Program-made: the position numbers and the translations under genes
Part shown: positions 23,301 to 35,450 of the stretch, piece after piece
How the letters are laid out: each line of letters opens with the position of its first letter
Numbering within the stretch: position 1 is the stretch's first letter
DNA from: Pelodera strongyloides
Taxonomy: Eukaryota > Nematoda > Chromadorea > Rhabditida > Rhabditidae
DNA: 64,000 nt
Direction of reading: 5' to 3'
Assembly: GCA_036852015.1 (NCBI GenBank)
Contig: JAANDG010000256.1
Span: 62,001-126,000, forward strand
Notes under the pieces: model-generated
Seen by the model: the letters and a program-made list of their open reading frames with translations, nothing else
What the model was told of the DNA's origin: nothing
The model's database searches: none

Positions 23301-23683
23301 CACTTAGCGTGTATTTGTTTTACTTCTTTCGTTCAAATACAGTACAGTAACGTAGCTAACGCCGCAATAAGTTAAGGACAAAACAAAAGGCATTTAAAAG
23401 TGCAACTTACTTGCCACATTTCCCCAAGCCAGGTTTGATGTTCACTTCCGTAGTCGTAATTCACTCCATATCGTCGCTTGAATGCTCCAAGTCCTTCAGA
23501 CTTGGCCCAGAGCCAGAAGGGGCCGATCTTACCACTAAACACACAATTACTATTCAAAAGAAGGGGAAAAAAGCTTAATCATTAGGTCAAGCAAAATAAA
23601 CACAGGAAAAAATGGTGAAATATATAAACAAAGAAAATACAAACTTACGATTGCCTCTTTAATTTAGTGACAGTGGGTGGCAT
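17338..23683 (-). CDS. MAEL: Maelstrom homologue (HMG box plus Maelstrom domain)
   Basis: About 21 leftward exons run from the ATG at 23683 to a TGA at 17338-17340. The first two or three exons encode an HMG-box-like module (GPFWLWAKSEGLGAFKRRYG ... EMWQALPAEKRTSFQSKAQE) like the one opening animal Maelstrom. A charged linker follows, then the Maelstrom domain: SEVSIIVFNLMRGVM, DHWPVDEAYDAIFNFL (exon near 20793), LPFFYTFEDVVLQMHRRFQ (19890-20008) and FLCVCHKHSSPDQAFHCTLA (19562-19702). The Glu of SEVSIIVF and the Cys/His/Cys of the last block fit the ECHC pattern of the RNase H-like fold. The C-terminal exons (18954 down to 17338) are serine/arginine-rich. In flies and mammals Maelstrom acts in the piRNA pathway for transposon silencing in the germ line. 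An AG splice acceptor just before the ATG implies a 5' untranslated exon further right. One intron holds the TTAA fold-back element at 20103-20268. Confidence 0.88.
18290..18440. repeat. Degenerate tandem duplication in a maelstrom intron
   Basis: Two adjacent diverged copies share GACTTGTYTGACTAAATAAA followed by an ATGCAAAAA-type word, with offsets of about 75 bp. It is likely an old local duplication with no coding content. Confidence 0.5.
20103..20268. mobile_element. TTAA-flanked fold-back MITE (copy 2)
   Basis: The inverted arms begin AGCGAAATACCGGCCGG and continue with TTTTTGAAACGCATC at the left and its complement at the right. Both ends abut TTAA (20099-20102 and 20269-20272). Length (166 bp), insertion word and first nine bases match the element at 2735-2897, although the inner arms differ. 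It is in an intron of the maelstrom gene. Confidence 0.82.
20550..20581. repeat. (GA)n microsatellite
   Basis: About sixteen GA dinucleotides in an intron of the maelstrom gene, just outside the exon ending near 20516. Confidence 0.85.
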
Positions 23684-24773
23684 TCTAGAGATGAAAAATA
23701 TAATTCAATATGAATTATAACAGTCCCGTCCTCACAGAGGAAACAACCCTAGAACATAGTAGAGATAGACATAGCTTTGTGAAGAACCAAAAATAATAAC
23801 AGCTGATTCTAGGCAACTACAGTAGTCTTCTTGTCTGTGTAATAGAAACAGCGCTCCTACAGTATGATTATCAGGCTCAGCAAATGCGAGCGGAAACGAA
23901 AAAAAAAGAAAAAAGAAGAAACTGTCGGTACAACCGCTAAGTAAAAGAGAAAACACTATAGATAGAAAGTGAATATTTATGCGATAAAGCATAATGCATA
24001 AACTACACAGAACGTAACAACAAGCGAGAGAGAAACACATATACAAAAGCATGGGAGGATAAATTCAGGTTTCTGGTCACGTGAGAGGGGATAATACAAA
24101 CATTACAACATAAACCGGGCTTAAAAACTATGGTAACCGGGCCAAATGAGAATAAAGGCTTAGTTTCTCGGAATGAACAATGTAATCGTAGCATAAGAAC
24201 ATGAGCAATATACAAAAAGAGATATGCTGCAAATAACTAGTTACTGCATGCGAAACTAACAAGTGTAACAAGGCACGCACTGGAAAGCGAGAAATCAATT
24301 ATTTGTGGAATTTGTGCTTTTCGAATATGAACTGGAAATAAAGATAGAGAACCACAATGCGAACAGTTACGTGACATATGCCGCTCAAAAAGTTGATCAC
24401 TGGTGATTAGTGCATTAGTGGTATGCGTCGCAAACATTTATATCCCTATCCAAGTAAGCTGGTTATGCTAACTAAATGTTAACTAAATGTTTTTCTTGAA
24501 CTTTCCCTGAATTGAAATGAATAAGAAAACAATTTAACTAGAAAATTTCCACCTAGGTACGCAAATTTGCACACGCCAAGTCGCCAAGAAATAGAAATTC
24601 AAGAAACGGTATACATTCTGAAGAACAACCAACATACAGTAAGCGCGAAAGAGTACAAAACTGAATTCATAACCAATAAATCGCATATAAAACAACACTA
24701 TGCAAGGGTTGCAAAACAAAAGCAGATGAACAACACTTGTTCAATATAAAAGATTAATGACTGATAAAATAAA
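23684..24773. other. Intergenic region between MSH6 and maelstrom
   Basis: This lies between the MSH6 stop and the maelstrom start; both genes run leftward. It must hold the MSH6 3' untranslated region and the maelstrom promoter and 5' untranslated exon. I see no additional coding exon. Confidence 0.4.
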
Positions 24774-27297
24774 CTAGATGAGAGCCAACCTGGCCCTCAG
24801 TCCCTCTACTGTCTCTCCTCGTCTGGCGGCCTCCCTCAACAGATCCACTTTTCCACATCCACCGAGACGACCACTCACTTTGTATGCAGCACGAACGACC
24901 TGGAGTATTAAAATTTATATAATATAAAGATATGGAGAAGGATACACATCATTGACATAAGGAAAAAAGGAAGCACTACGGTACCGCGAACGTTTACAAT
25001 TGTGATATATCTACCAGGGTAGCGATAAGCGATACTATAAGATTCCACTTTTAGGACGAACTATTATATTGACTTCGAACACTGTATTGCACAACCCTTG
25101 CCTGAATCTGAATAAAGAAAGGGACACATTCTTGAAGCGTAAAAGATTCATTTATTTATAATTTGCAATAAGTTTTGCAATAACCAAACCTCGTCTTTGA
25201 CACCAGCCAGCTTCGCAGCAAAGAATCCGTAAGACTTGGGACAGACACCATCGGTAAGTGTGTACAAGAAGGTGACACTCTCCTCGGTTGGGTCTTCTGT
25301 GTTTTCGTTCTCGACAACACACGCCTCAAATGGAATACATGAATACAGTACACACTACAATTCTTGAGAACCATCTATCAAATGTGCTTTTTGCTTTCTT
25401 TAGGCAGAAACCGGATGTGGTACTGCGTTCTATACTATGTAGCAGGTAAATATCTTCACCAACTCGTAACTCACATGCATTGTATTTGTTTGTATGATCA
25501 TTCTCCTCCTGATACAAACTACTGACAACTCAAAAGTGAAAATAGACTAACCATATGTGCGAGTGAGACATTCCCATTGTCGAGCACTTTCTCGCACAAA
25601 GAATGGTAATGGGTGGAGAAGAAAGAACGACACTGGATTCTATTCGCCAGATCCGACAGGACCGCAGATGCGATTGCAGTGCCATCGAAGGTACTGTAAG
25701 AAGGACCAATTACCGCAATCCAGTATTTCTTAGAACTACCATAAACGCAACTCCACGTAGCTGTGTCGCACTAAAAGAACATCAATAATCTACGTCTACA
25801 GTACATAATCCACAAGTTAGGAAACAAGTCCTGAATAATAAAAGGCAAACCTGGTTCCTCGTCCCAGTTCATCAACAATCACAAGTGAGTCACGGGTCGC
25901 ATCCCTCAAGATCACGCGCGTTTCATTCAATTCGACAAAGAACGTCGATTGGCCTAAACAGATCAACAATTAGACTAGAACACACAGCTGTAAACAGTCA
26001 ACGTGGGTGAGAGCATGTAGCGTGTTTCTCTCTTTTGCCGCGCTCCCTTCCTCAATTTGAATACAGAGTTAATGTAATATAATCAATATCGACCCACCTG
26101 CCATAATCCTGTCGTTCGCTCCAATTCTCGTAAAGATTCGGTCCACCGGGGACAAGGACATGGATTTCGCCGGCACAAACGCTCCCTAGAAGGAAAAATT
26201 AAATCACAAAATACAAGCAATTGCCAGTGTTCCGCCCAACGCCCAATTTTAGAAAAGCCCTACTGTAGAATACACCACTTTAGAGCATTATGACAACGTG
26301 CACACATTAATAGTCTAGAAAAGTAAACAAGTGATATAAACACTGACCAGGTGTGCAAGGACAGTGAGGACGGAGACTTGTCTCATCAAGGTCGACTTTC
26401 CACCCATATTCGGACCCGTGAGGAGGATCGTAGACGCAGAATCACCACCAATACTGGAATGAATACAGTATATATAGCACAATGCATCTAACTAAAGAAC
26501 AAAATAAAGCAATAAGTCATCGATTACAAGTTTGCAGACGACGCTACTTTCTTCACGTAAAATGACTAAAAACAAAGAAACACAATGTAAGACCTTTCGG
26601 ACTTGCATTGTCAAAATCTTACCGTGTATCATTCGGAATATAATTAACACTGGCAGAAGTTTGGTTCGAATTAACCGATGTTGACTGAAGTGAAGCCAGG
26701 CACGGATGATATCCACTTTCAATTTGCATCACAGGCTGAAGGAAATAAGGAATCAAAGGAGTATAATTTATCAAGGATGATGCGTACCAATCAAGTTAAA
26801 CAATTACATCCCAATTCAAAAAAGGTTGAGAATCCGTTCTTACCTTCTCTGAATCATAGACAAACACTGGTCGGCACATGTTCAATGAGCTGTTTTTGGC
26901 AGTGAATCCAAAACTGAGAATGATATCAAGTTGACTGGCACGGTCCACCACCGAAGACCATTTGGCTTTTCTGAAGGACACAATCAAGCAGATCAAGCTA
27001 ATCTTTAGACTTACGACTACGGATTCCAAAGAGTAAGGCTTGCCTGTGGATGCTAGTATGATTCAAAATTGCCGTTTCGGACAACAACAAACAACAGTAA
27101 CCGCAAAACATTCGACAATATTTCGACTGTACCTTGCATCGAAGTCAGCGAACACTTTCCTGGTGGCATCATCAGTCAGACGGTTCCGGTCAGACTCCGC
27201 CTTTATCAGCTCTTCAATCAAATCCCTCAGATCACTGGTCAGAAAGCGGGAAAAGCCCTGAATTGGAATTAGTAGAAACCACGATCATAAGTAGATA

Positions 27298-27343
<46 letters not shown>

Positions 27344-30300
27344 TAACAAGTTGCTAATTAATCAGCAATTAAGATAAACACTGGAAGGTGAATATTGATT
27401 AACTGACAAGCTAACCTTTCTCTTGCTGGACAGTTCAAAGTCATGGGACACTTTGACATTCTCTGGAATCTCCATCTGGTATCGATTCTTTCCAGTTCCA
27501 AAGAAAGCAACCTAAGAAAAAAAAACTATAATCTGAATAATGAGGGGGAGATTTAATATTGAGGTGGAAAACTGAAAGGAGACGTGTGGTCAAAATTGTC
27601 AACAAAAAAGTGAAAGGGTGATGACAGAATGGGTGGATATAACCTAACAATGAGTAAGTTACATATTAAACACCAAAAAGTACCTTGCAACCATATTTCT
27701 GTGTGATCTTTCTTCTGTAATCTTCCAAGGCTCTTTCGGCATTGTTGACTGAATCGATGGCAGAATCGTACTCCTAAAGCAATGATGCAAGGTGAACAAA
27801 CTTCAAGTGGATATTAGACTTCCAAGAACCTTCTACAAACCCCCCAAAGTACGAAAAGCAGAAACTTACCGGATCCATTCCAGGTTTTGGAACAATCACT
27901 CCATGTTCCTCGGCTTCCTTGTGATTGAACGCATTCTAAAAACAAGAAACTCAAAAAAGCCGATATTGGGTTGGCGGGTTGGCGCTTCATCGACTAGTGA
28001 AGACAAGGTTCAGATGAAACCAAATTTACAAAACTATAAAAACACAACAACCTCACTTTAAAGTGCTTCAAATCGCCGTCGATATCCGGAATTTCACCCA
28101 CACCAATCAACTGATCAAACAGTTCAACACTGAAAAGACACAGGTATACTATATTATATACAATTATATCATACATATACATAATAATTATTCATACACA
28201 GTTAATAGAACAAAGCAATAAACCACTTCATAATTCATTTAAAAATAAGAGAGACAATACAACCGACGATGATATACGTTCAACAAAAAATACAATACCT
28301 CTCTCCATCCATTCGGTGTTCATCATACAATTCAACCAACTTCCTACACAACTCAAAGCCTTGTAGAGTCATCAGTAGATCCTAAATCAACATAAGCTTA
28401 GCGTACTTTAGGTGGTAATTGAGGGTCGTCTCATTTCTTTATCGAGTAACCACTTCAGAATTCTTATTCTAAAAAAAACTGTATTTCAAACGTTCTTTAG
28501 AGGCGGCGGATTCGGTCGCGGTGGATTTGGACGCGGTGGTTTCATCAACGAATATATAAAACCGAGATCCACCTTAATCTTTCTCTTGTTATATTTGGAT
28601 GACTCAAACATGATCGCCCTCGAATCAGGATGGTGCATGGCTCGGTGCTTCAGTCCCAGAGTATGAATCCTGAAAAATACCAAATAAATAAATCGAATAC
28701 CGAACATTCGGAAAGGGACACAGATTCAATAGCCAAAAATGAAGTATATGAAACGGCTAGTTGTCGTCAGAATGGCAGAAATCAGTCATAAAATAGTCAT
28801 ACTTCTGAAGCAGTCGTTCAAGATCCGGCAGTTGTTTCAGTATTTTCTGTGCTTTCTCCGCAAATGCCATTCCTTCTCCAATCACAAATTCGACTCCATT
28901 TTGTCGTTTCTCGAGCGTTTCCGGATCACATGACGGAACACAGATCCACTCACGCAAGAGACGTTTACCTTGAATTAGACAAATATAAGGGATCATTAAA
29001 CATGAGCCGAAGATAAGATAACCCTACAAGTTCTACAAGAAATACAAGACACATAATTTGAACATCAAACCCAACCAAAAGGCGTGGAACACTTGTTGAG
29101 ATAACTGTAGAGCGAGTACGCTGACAGTGAGACATCTCTCGACCGTCCAGGACCGGCTGAATTTATAAACATCAAAAAAGGTTCAATACAAATACATTGT
29201 TCATCACCGATTAACAGACAATAGTTATGTAACGCTTATCCGCTTACGCAAGTTGAAAAGGATAGAAAGCATAGTGTAGTGCCAGATGTGAAAATAAACC
29301 GAAAAGTAAGAGTAACAACGTTAATCAACCAACCTTCAACGGGCACCAAATTCAAATTCTCGAGTGTGATTCCATCAAGAACAAGACGTTTTCCGCGCCA
29401 TTTTTCAACGCCACTAGCAGAAGAGGGCATAAACTGAAATCATTATACTCATAGATATAAACGTCAACAATTGTTGATTACACCAAAATTGACCAAGACT
29501 ATCAACTACCTTCAGCGACGAAGCATGATCGTGTAAATTGTACGATCGCATTGTCACCATTTCCACATCGATCAAACACCGTTGCAAGTATCTAAAATAC
29601 ACACAGCTGAAGATTAGGATATCAATTACAGTAATGGTATCGAGACAACAAAAGGGCAACTCGCGAAAAAGACATTAATGCACGAATAAGCCAAAAAGAA
29701 GCCCGTTTTCAAGGTGGGACGGATACCGTAGTCATGAGTACATAACATACGTCAGCACGGCGCCGAATGCGCTCCAACATTCTTCATATTCTGGTCTGGG
29801 AGAGACAACAGTACGGTCAGGATCAAGGATAGTCCTCAACGAATTGGGCCACGCAGATGTATCAGCACCCAAGTAGTGATCCCGTGTCAACTGAAAGGGA
29901 GCTGTTGATGGACTCAAGAAGTATCACGTTGTACGCTTCACGCCTACTACCAACTCAAAACTAAACAACGATAAATTAGAAAAATAGAAGAAACCTGTTG
30001 AACTGTCTTCTCCGCTGGCAAAAACTGAGTTTTTGGAGCCAGGAACTCCTTCGGGACGGAAGAAAGCATACAATTGACAATGTTCTTGGAATAAGAGACC
30101 AAATTGCCACGTTCGAGAAGAACCTGAAAAAGAACATATAACTTGAGCGCACAGACTACCAACTGCATTAATTAAAGCTCAAATAGCAACAAAAATATAA
30201 AAAAAAACTAAAAATAAACCTGCGAAGGTCTGAAGTTGGCAATCAAAGTGCGTAGCTGCGATCTATACTCGTCGTCAGTGAACTGTATCAGGTCAAATTT

Positions 30301-33300
30301 GCCAATTGTAGTATCGACCACACAGATACCATATGTACAATGGTCTCCACCTCTCTGGAATATGAATGTATACAAATATAAAAAGTAAATCCGTAGCAAT
30401 AAGATATTCCCAACCAACAAGGGAAAGTAAACAGCAAGCACAATCGGCAAGTATATATGCTACCTCTTTAATAGCCATGAGATGGCTTCCAGCAGTGTCA
30501 CTTCCAATGTCAACTGAACTCGCATTGTCATTTCCATCCAAAACACCAAAGGTGCGAGTTCCACAACTAGTCACGCGACACAACTCCCTTTAACATGTTA
30601 CACCCTCACTCTCTCTCTAACTGCCTGGTCGTTGAGAGGCGTGGCCTAGCCGCGACTCTCACGTCAGAGCGTTGCTTGTCGTGGCAACAGCATGTGCTAC
30701 TCCAAACTACAGTAGCATCCTTCCTTCCCCAATGCCCAATTACAATATGATCTATGTGTTGTTAATATTCCGCTACACCACAGGAGTCCAAGTCTCCCAT
30801 ATATTACACACATGTTGTTAAGAGTCCAGCTGCTAAACAACCCAATCATACATTTTGTAACGTGGAGGCTCTAGCTCGATCACTTCCGTCGTCGTTGCTA
30901 AGGGATTCACCCGCTATTTGCCTAGCCCCAGTCGGTGCCTTGGAACTGTCGAGCCATATTTTATTCGGTCCGAAGGAGAAGACCCTTGATGGTGAGTGAG
31001 CCTTTTTGGGTATATCTCGGGTTAGGACCAGAGGGCCCCAGAACCTGATAGCGACGATAAATTCCGCTGTGTTCCTCGGAGCCCCGTTGCCTCTGTAATA
31101 TTTCGACAAGGTCTGAATTCCTATTAATCGTATATTCACTCTGATGAGCAACGGAGTCCCCTGGCTGCTCCAGTTCCCCTGCGCAAGTCAAGTGACAGTC
31201 GCACTTGTGCCACCGCACCGCTTCTCTACTGCGGCAAAGCGAGGGAAGGAAGGATGCTACTGTAGTTTGGAGTAGCACATGCTGTTGCCACGACAAGCAA
31301 CGCTCTGACGTGAGAGTCGCGGCTAGGCCACGCCTCTCAACGACCAGGCAGTTAGAGAGAGAGTGAGGGTGTAACAAACAGAAGAAATTAAAAAAGAATG
31401 AATCAAGGATTAAGGGAAATCTCCTTCAATCGCATAGAAATAGAAAACGTCATTTAATAAAAAGAACACAACAGATTATATAACTGACCTTTTAACAACC
31501 TTATCCTTTACTTTCTCCTTCTTACTTCTCTCTTCCAACTGTTGAGGGGTTTCCGTTTGTTCGACACGAGCGACCTACAAGTTGTACAAGTTAGTGTTTA
31601 GAGTGACGACGCTTTACAATTGGTATCATTCAATTACAAACATTACAATCTAAAGTGCACTGAAAATAAATATAGACTATTAAGTGAATTACTAAGGATA
31701 AATTTGACCTTAAATCCTCGGCTGACCAACTGATCGGCAAAACGACCGTACGCAGATTCTGGGAACCCAGCATGCGCGTAGTTTCCCTAAACAAGACATT
31801 AAAATACTCAAACATTTGCAGTTAAAAAACACATCCGCACTTCTAATAGACATTGGAGAAGGGCACAAAAAACATCTTCAAACGACTAAAAACCCCACCC
31901 GCATATAAGTGAGAGATAGATGTTTCACTCCCAGAACAGCATCCATGTGGTACAACTCGTAGAATTTTCCGACTTTGAAGAACAACACCGTGTCAAAGTA
32001 CTGGGATTTCAGCGTCCACCACTGTTTGTGACCTAAAAGGGCGCGAACTGACAAGCTTTTGTTCAGCACCAGCACCAAAAACAAAATAGAAAACATAGTG
32101 CCCTTACTACATGTAATTATTCTATATTTGTATACACACATGCAAATAACAAACCTGGTGTCTGATCTTTCCAAAAAGTTTCCGGTAAATACAATGTAGA
32201 AGGGTCATAATCTGGGTCCTCAGGACGCCGTTTGTTTGCATCTCTGATCTTCGACGGCTAAATAGATCAATGAAATGAGTGTGGACCATGTTACTTCAGA
32301 GGAGGACCATAGAAATACACAGTTTTCTTTTTAACTGCAGAAGCAATCAACGTACCTTTAAAAAGTCGAAAGTCTCGTGAAGAAACAAGTCATCGTTAAC
32401 ATCCAGACCAGCACTTCCACTTGTCTTATTCTTTCCGCTCTTCTTGTCGTCCATTTGATAGATGGTACGATCGAGCGTGGCTACCGAGTCAACAGTGCAG
32501 TTCTAAAAATAATCGTCAAATTACGAGATCTTAGCCCTACATCTCCTACCAACTAAAATGTGTATACCACCCCCTCCAATATGCACTGAAACCATTCATA
32601 GAAGCGTAGAGTGTACAAAAGTAAAACAAACCAAAATGTCCTCGTCATTTGCTTGTGATTGGAATGATTTGATATATGAAGCGGCCACTTCAGTACGAAT
32701 CGATGAAGGTGTACCAATGATGGAAGTCTGAAAGATGATGTTAAACGCCACATCCGAAGTGGGCTTTACTGTTCCACCAGTTCATATTACCAGGGCTAAA
32801 TTCTATAAAGTTTAATATTAGGTACCCAAAGGCTCTTTGATCATGAAACTTTGAACAGACTGGATACGATAATACAGAATAATGAACTTCTAAACTCACA
32901 TCCAGTTTTCTGGCAGTCTTTGGCGTCGAAACAGACTTGGGTGGTGGGGTCGTATTTTCTTCATTTCCAGGGGACGCAGACTTTTCTTCCATCTAAATAT
33001 ACCAGTCTAATTGTGAGGAACAGAACGGATCGATGACACAAAAACACCTTTCTTCTCCCTTTTCTGTTTTTATTACCTCGCAATCGTCTTCTTCATCACT
33101 CGATAAGACAACGCGACGACGTTTCGTCGAAGACTTTCTCAGGGAAATGGGCGAGTCGGGAGACGTCGCCTGCGGAGTGGCGGCCAGTTCCCGTTTTGAA
33201 GAGGACCCTGAATAGTTTGTACAAATGATAGTCGTCTCACATTCACACTACCGCTTAAATTAAACCAAGACCGCACACTGCGCACATCCACCACAGAGCA

Positions 33301-33588
33301 TATCACCGCAGATTTCATCCCCGATGGAAAGCTTCAACCAACAGTACAACTCAAGGCATCGAACATAAAAATGGATTAGCCTGCTATCATCATAAATAAC
33401 ATAGGTGCAAACCTTGTTCTATGTGCAACTCTCATCACATCGGAACGAAATAACTCACTAGGTGTGGAAATCTCCTTCTTCACATTTTCCACCTTCTTTC
33501 CCACAGTTGAAACGTCACTGGGCTTGACTTGCACTGGCTCCTTCGGCTTGAAGAACGCAGAAAGAGACGTTTGCTTCTTGGAAGCCAT
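24774..33588 (-). CDS. MSH6: DNA mismatch repair protein MSH6
   Basis: A leftward gene of more than 20 exons, from the ATG at 33588 to a TAG at 24774-24776. The N-terminus has a PCNA-binding box (QTSLSAFF, residues 5-12). A short Ser/Lys/Arg/Asp-Glu region follows ([13 protein letters not shown]) with no PWWP domain visible. Exon 31910-32035 carries the mismatch-wedging motif [15 protein letters not shown] (Phe-X-Glu). Later exons give [26 protein letters not shown], the lever/clamp region with [11 protein letters not shown] (near 28600), and the ATPase: Walker [11 protein letters not shown] (about 26410), [20 protein letters not shown], Walker [19 protein letters not shown] and [17 protein letters not shown]6 pairs with MSH2 as MutSalpha to recognise mispairs. 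The start is chosen because an AG acceptor directly precedes it; an in-frame ATG three codons upstream is less likely. Catalytic residues all appear intact. Confidence 0.97.
27300..27342. repeat. (TA)n microsatellite
   Basis: A pure TA run of about 40 bp in an MSH6 intron. Confidence 0.9.
28495..28545 (+). repeat. Glycine/arginine-type repeat sequence in an MSH6 intron
   Basis: Read on the + strand, the sequence GGCGGATTCGGTCGCGGT and its continuation translate as [15 protein letters not shown], a GAR/RGG repeat as in GAR1 or fibrillarin. It lies antisense in an intron just downstream (in transcription) of the MSH6 exon at about 28575-28671. No gene structure surrounds it, so it is either a captured gene fragment or a chance GGN repeat. 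Confidence 0.4.
30596..31376. mobile_element. 781-bp transposon with perfect 134-bp terminal inverted repeats
   Basis: The first 134 bases (30596-30729, starting TGTTACACCCTCACTCTC) recur inverted without a mismatch at 31243-31376. The element is flanked by AACA on both sides (30592-30595 and 31377-31380), a probable 4-bp target duplication. The interior of about 513 bp has no transposase-like ORF, so the element is non-autonomous. It occupies most of an MSH6 intron, and its left end is only 6 bp from the AG acceptor at 30588-30589. The perfect arms indicate a recent insertion or gene conversion. Confidence 0.9.
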
Positions 33589-34500
33589 CTGCAACAAAAT
33601 ATTCTAACACAAAGTCGAGAAAACAGTTCGAAGGAAGAAAGGAAAGCGATCCCGCAATAAACAAAGTAACCCTGTACAGTACAGAACGGTTAAACAAAAT
33701 AATATTACACATAAGTTTCAAATCACACTACCAATCTAAAAACTATTTCATTTTTTTTTGATAAGAAAAAATTTTCAAAACAAACATAGAAAACGCGAAA
33801 ACCAATTTAGTACCGGTCTGCCCTAAAATCAGGGAAAAAAACCGGAAATTTACCGGTCCAGTACCGAAAATATACTCTTTTTGCTGGTCGGCGGCGCCGG
33901 GAGGGTACCTGCGGTCTGAAACTGGTACTAATTCAGTTTAGACCCGGTTTAGACCATTTTTGGTCCGTCTTGCGCGTATCGCGATAGGCTGCGGCGCGTG
34001 TTATCCAAAATCGACACTCTTCTTCTTTTTGCTGGATTCTCTCACTTTGTGTGTATATTTGTTGTTTTTTGTATCTTTTTATTGTATGTGTGAATAAAGT
34101 AATTCATCCATTGCCCGTGATTCTTCTTGCCTCCGGGCCTTACCGAGCTGTTCAGCTTTTCTATCAGTGTTTCGATATTGTATTTTTGTGGCTCCTTATT
34201 GTTGGTCAATTCAGCCGCGTATCTGGTATGTTTCCGATATCTGTTTCAGCACGATGTGTCGACATTCCGCGTCTCTTATCCTGTTGTTTTGGCTGCATGG
34301 AATTCCGTTATGAACTGGGCCACTGGACTATACGCTTGGTTAACTGGATCACGAACTATGTGGTTAGTTTTGCGTTGCATATTCTCTTACTCTCATCAAA
34401 AATGAATCCTCGCGAGTGTTGTGTAGTAGTGGTGGGTTCTGTGGCGCCGCGCCTCCTTAACCCTTCAACGCCATGCTTCAGCCACACATTTTTTGTTTAG
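33589..34500. other. MSH6 upstream region and left edge of a candidate element
   Basis: It contains the MSH6 5' region and, from 33802, the motif ACCAATTTAGTACCGGT followed by several TACCGGT/ACCGGA words and a GC-rich patch. An ORF at 34051-34500 ends immediately before the ATG of the candidate gene at 34501; I see no reason to think it is translated as such. Confidence 0.4.
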
Positions 34501-35450
34501 ATGTTGAGTACTTTCTTGAAGTTCATTCCGAATGATATGCGTGCGCGGATTGCGAGTTCCCGTGAGTTTTCGCGTATGTCTACTTCTACTTCAAGTTACA
34601 TTTTTAAACCACTTAAAAGAGTATAGCTGAATTATATGGTTGACTTATGCATTTCATGTTCAGATTCCATTGTTGCGGTTGCCAACCAGATGAGTTGTGA
34701 AATCAAAACCTCGGATTTGTTTACGGTTTGTTGTTAATTATTTGGTTGTAATTACAATTGCTCTCGAATTCGTGTATCACATGTATGTACCTAATCTATA
34801 GTATTTGAGGTATTTCAGCTCCGTTATGTTCTATGCTTTTGAACTTGGAGGGCTCTATCTTCATTCGACAACGCCCATGAAGCTTCTATACAAGCAGGAT
34901 CGGAAGTTTATCCTCGCATACCGTACCTCCGCTGCCTCCGCACCTGCCACCCGGCTACATCTTAGGAGTTACTCATTTGTGTAAGTGTTATGATATTGTT
35001 ATTTTATATTCTTCAGTATACTAGTTTGGTTTTCTTCTGCAGCTGCACGAATCATGTAGCTGGCTGCCACAATATACTACTGTTTTTAGTAAATCGTGGT
35101 CGCAGCAGTCCCTTTATGAGTCACCGTGATACGCTATATACTGGATGTTATTGAAACCTTCACCTTCAACACACGTCCACTACTTCTCATTCAGATGTGC
35201 TCACATGTGTAAGTGTTTTTCTTTTACTCTGTATATACATAACTGCACATGTGTGTGTGGTTTCTTATTTATTTAGTGGTTTATGGGCTTGAGACTTGAG
35301 CTAGTTTCCTATTTTAGGCCTCACGCCGTTATTAGTGTTATTTGTTACCAGACGGCTATCGCCGCCGCCTGCGACTATTCAGGAGGTCCTACTAAAATGA
35401 CCATACAGCGAAACGTCTCCGTCTGGAACGTATTTTCCAAGTTTATGTAA
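34501..35450 (+). CDS. Unrecognised four-exon gene candidate
   Basis: Four exons join with matching phases: 34501-34561 (ATG start, GTGAGT donor), 34664-34725 (TTCAG acceptor), 34802-34980 (ATAG acceptor, GTAAGT donor) and 35318-35450 (TTTTAG acceptor, TAA stop). A TAATAAA polyadenylation-like word overlaps the stop. The product would be 144 residues: an N-terminal MLSTFLKFIPNDMRARI helix, an aromatic-rich middle (YLRYFSSVMFYAFELGGLYL, KLLYKQDRKFILAYR) and a C-terminus with CDYSGGPTKMTIQRN. An alternative last exon at about 35653-35778 is also open. I recognise no family. It is the only rightward gene between MSH6 and the transporter, and it lies between inverted copies of a 17-bp motif, so it could be carried by a mobile element. 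Confidence 0.45.

Noticed and set aside
28412..28666. 84-codon plus-strand ORF with RGG-like residues as a gene
   Set aside because: It overlaps, antisense, the MSH6 exon at about 28575-28671. Only the short GAR-like part is notable, and it has no gene structure.
30846..31377. Minus-strand ORFs of 101 and 138 codons inside the TIR transposon
   Set aside because: No transposase-like motif; the longer one starts within the terminal repeat, and the two overlap in different frames.
34051..34500. 149-codon ORF upstream of the four-exon candidate gene
   Set aside because: Its composition looks non-coding, a second frame is also open over the same region, and it ends directly before a better-supported start codon.
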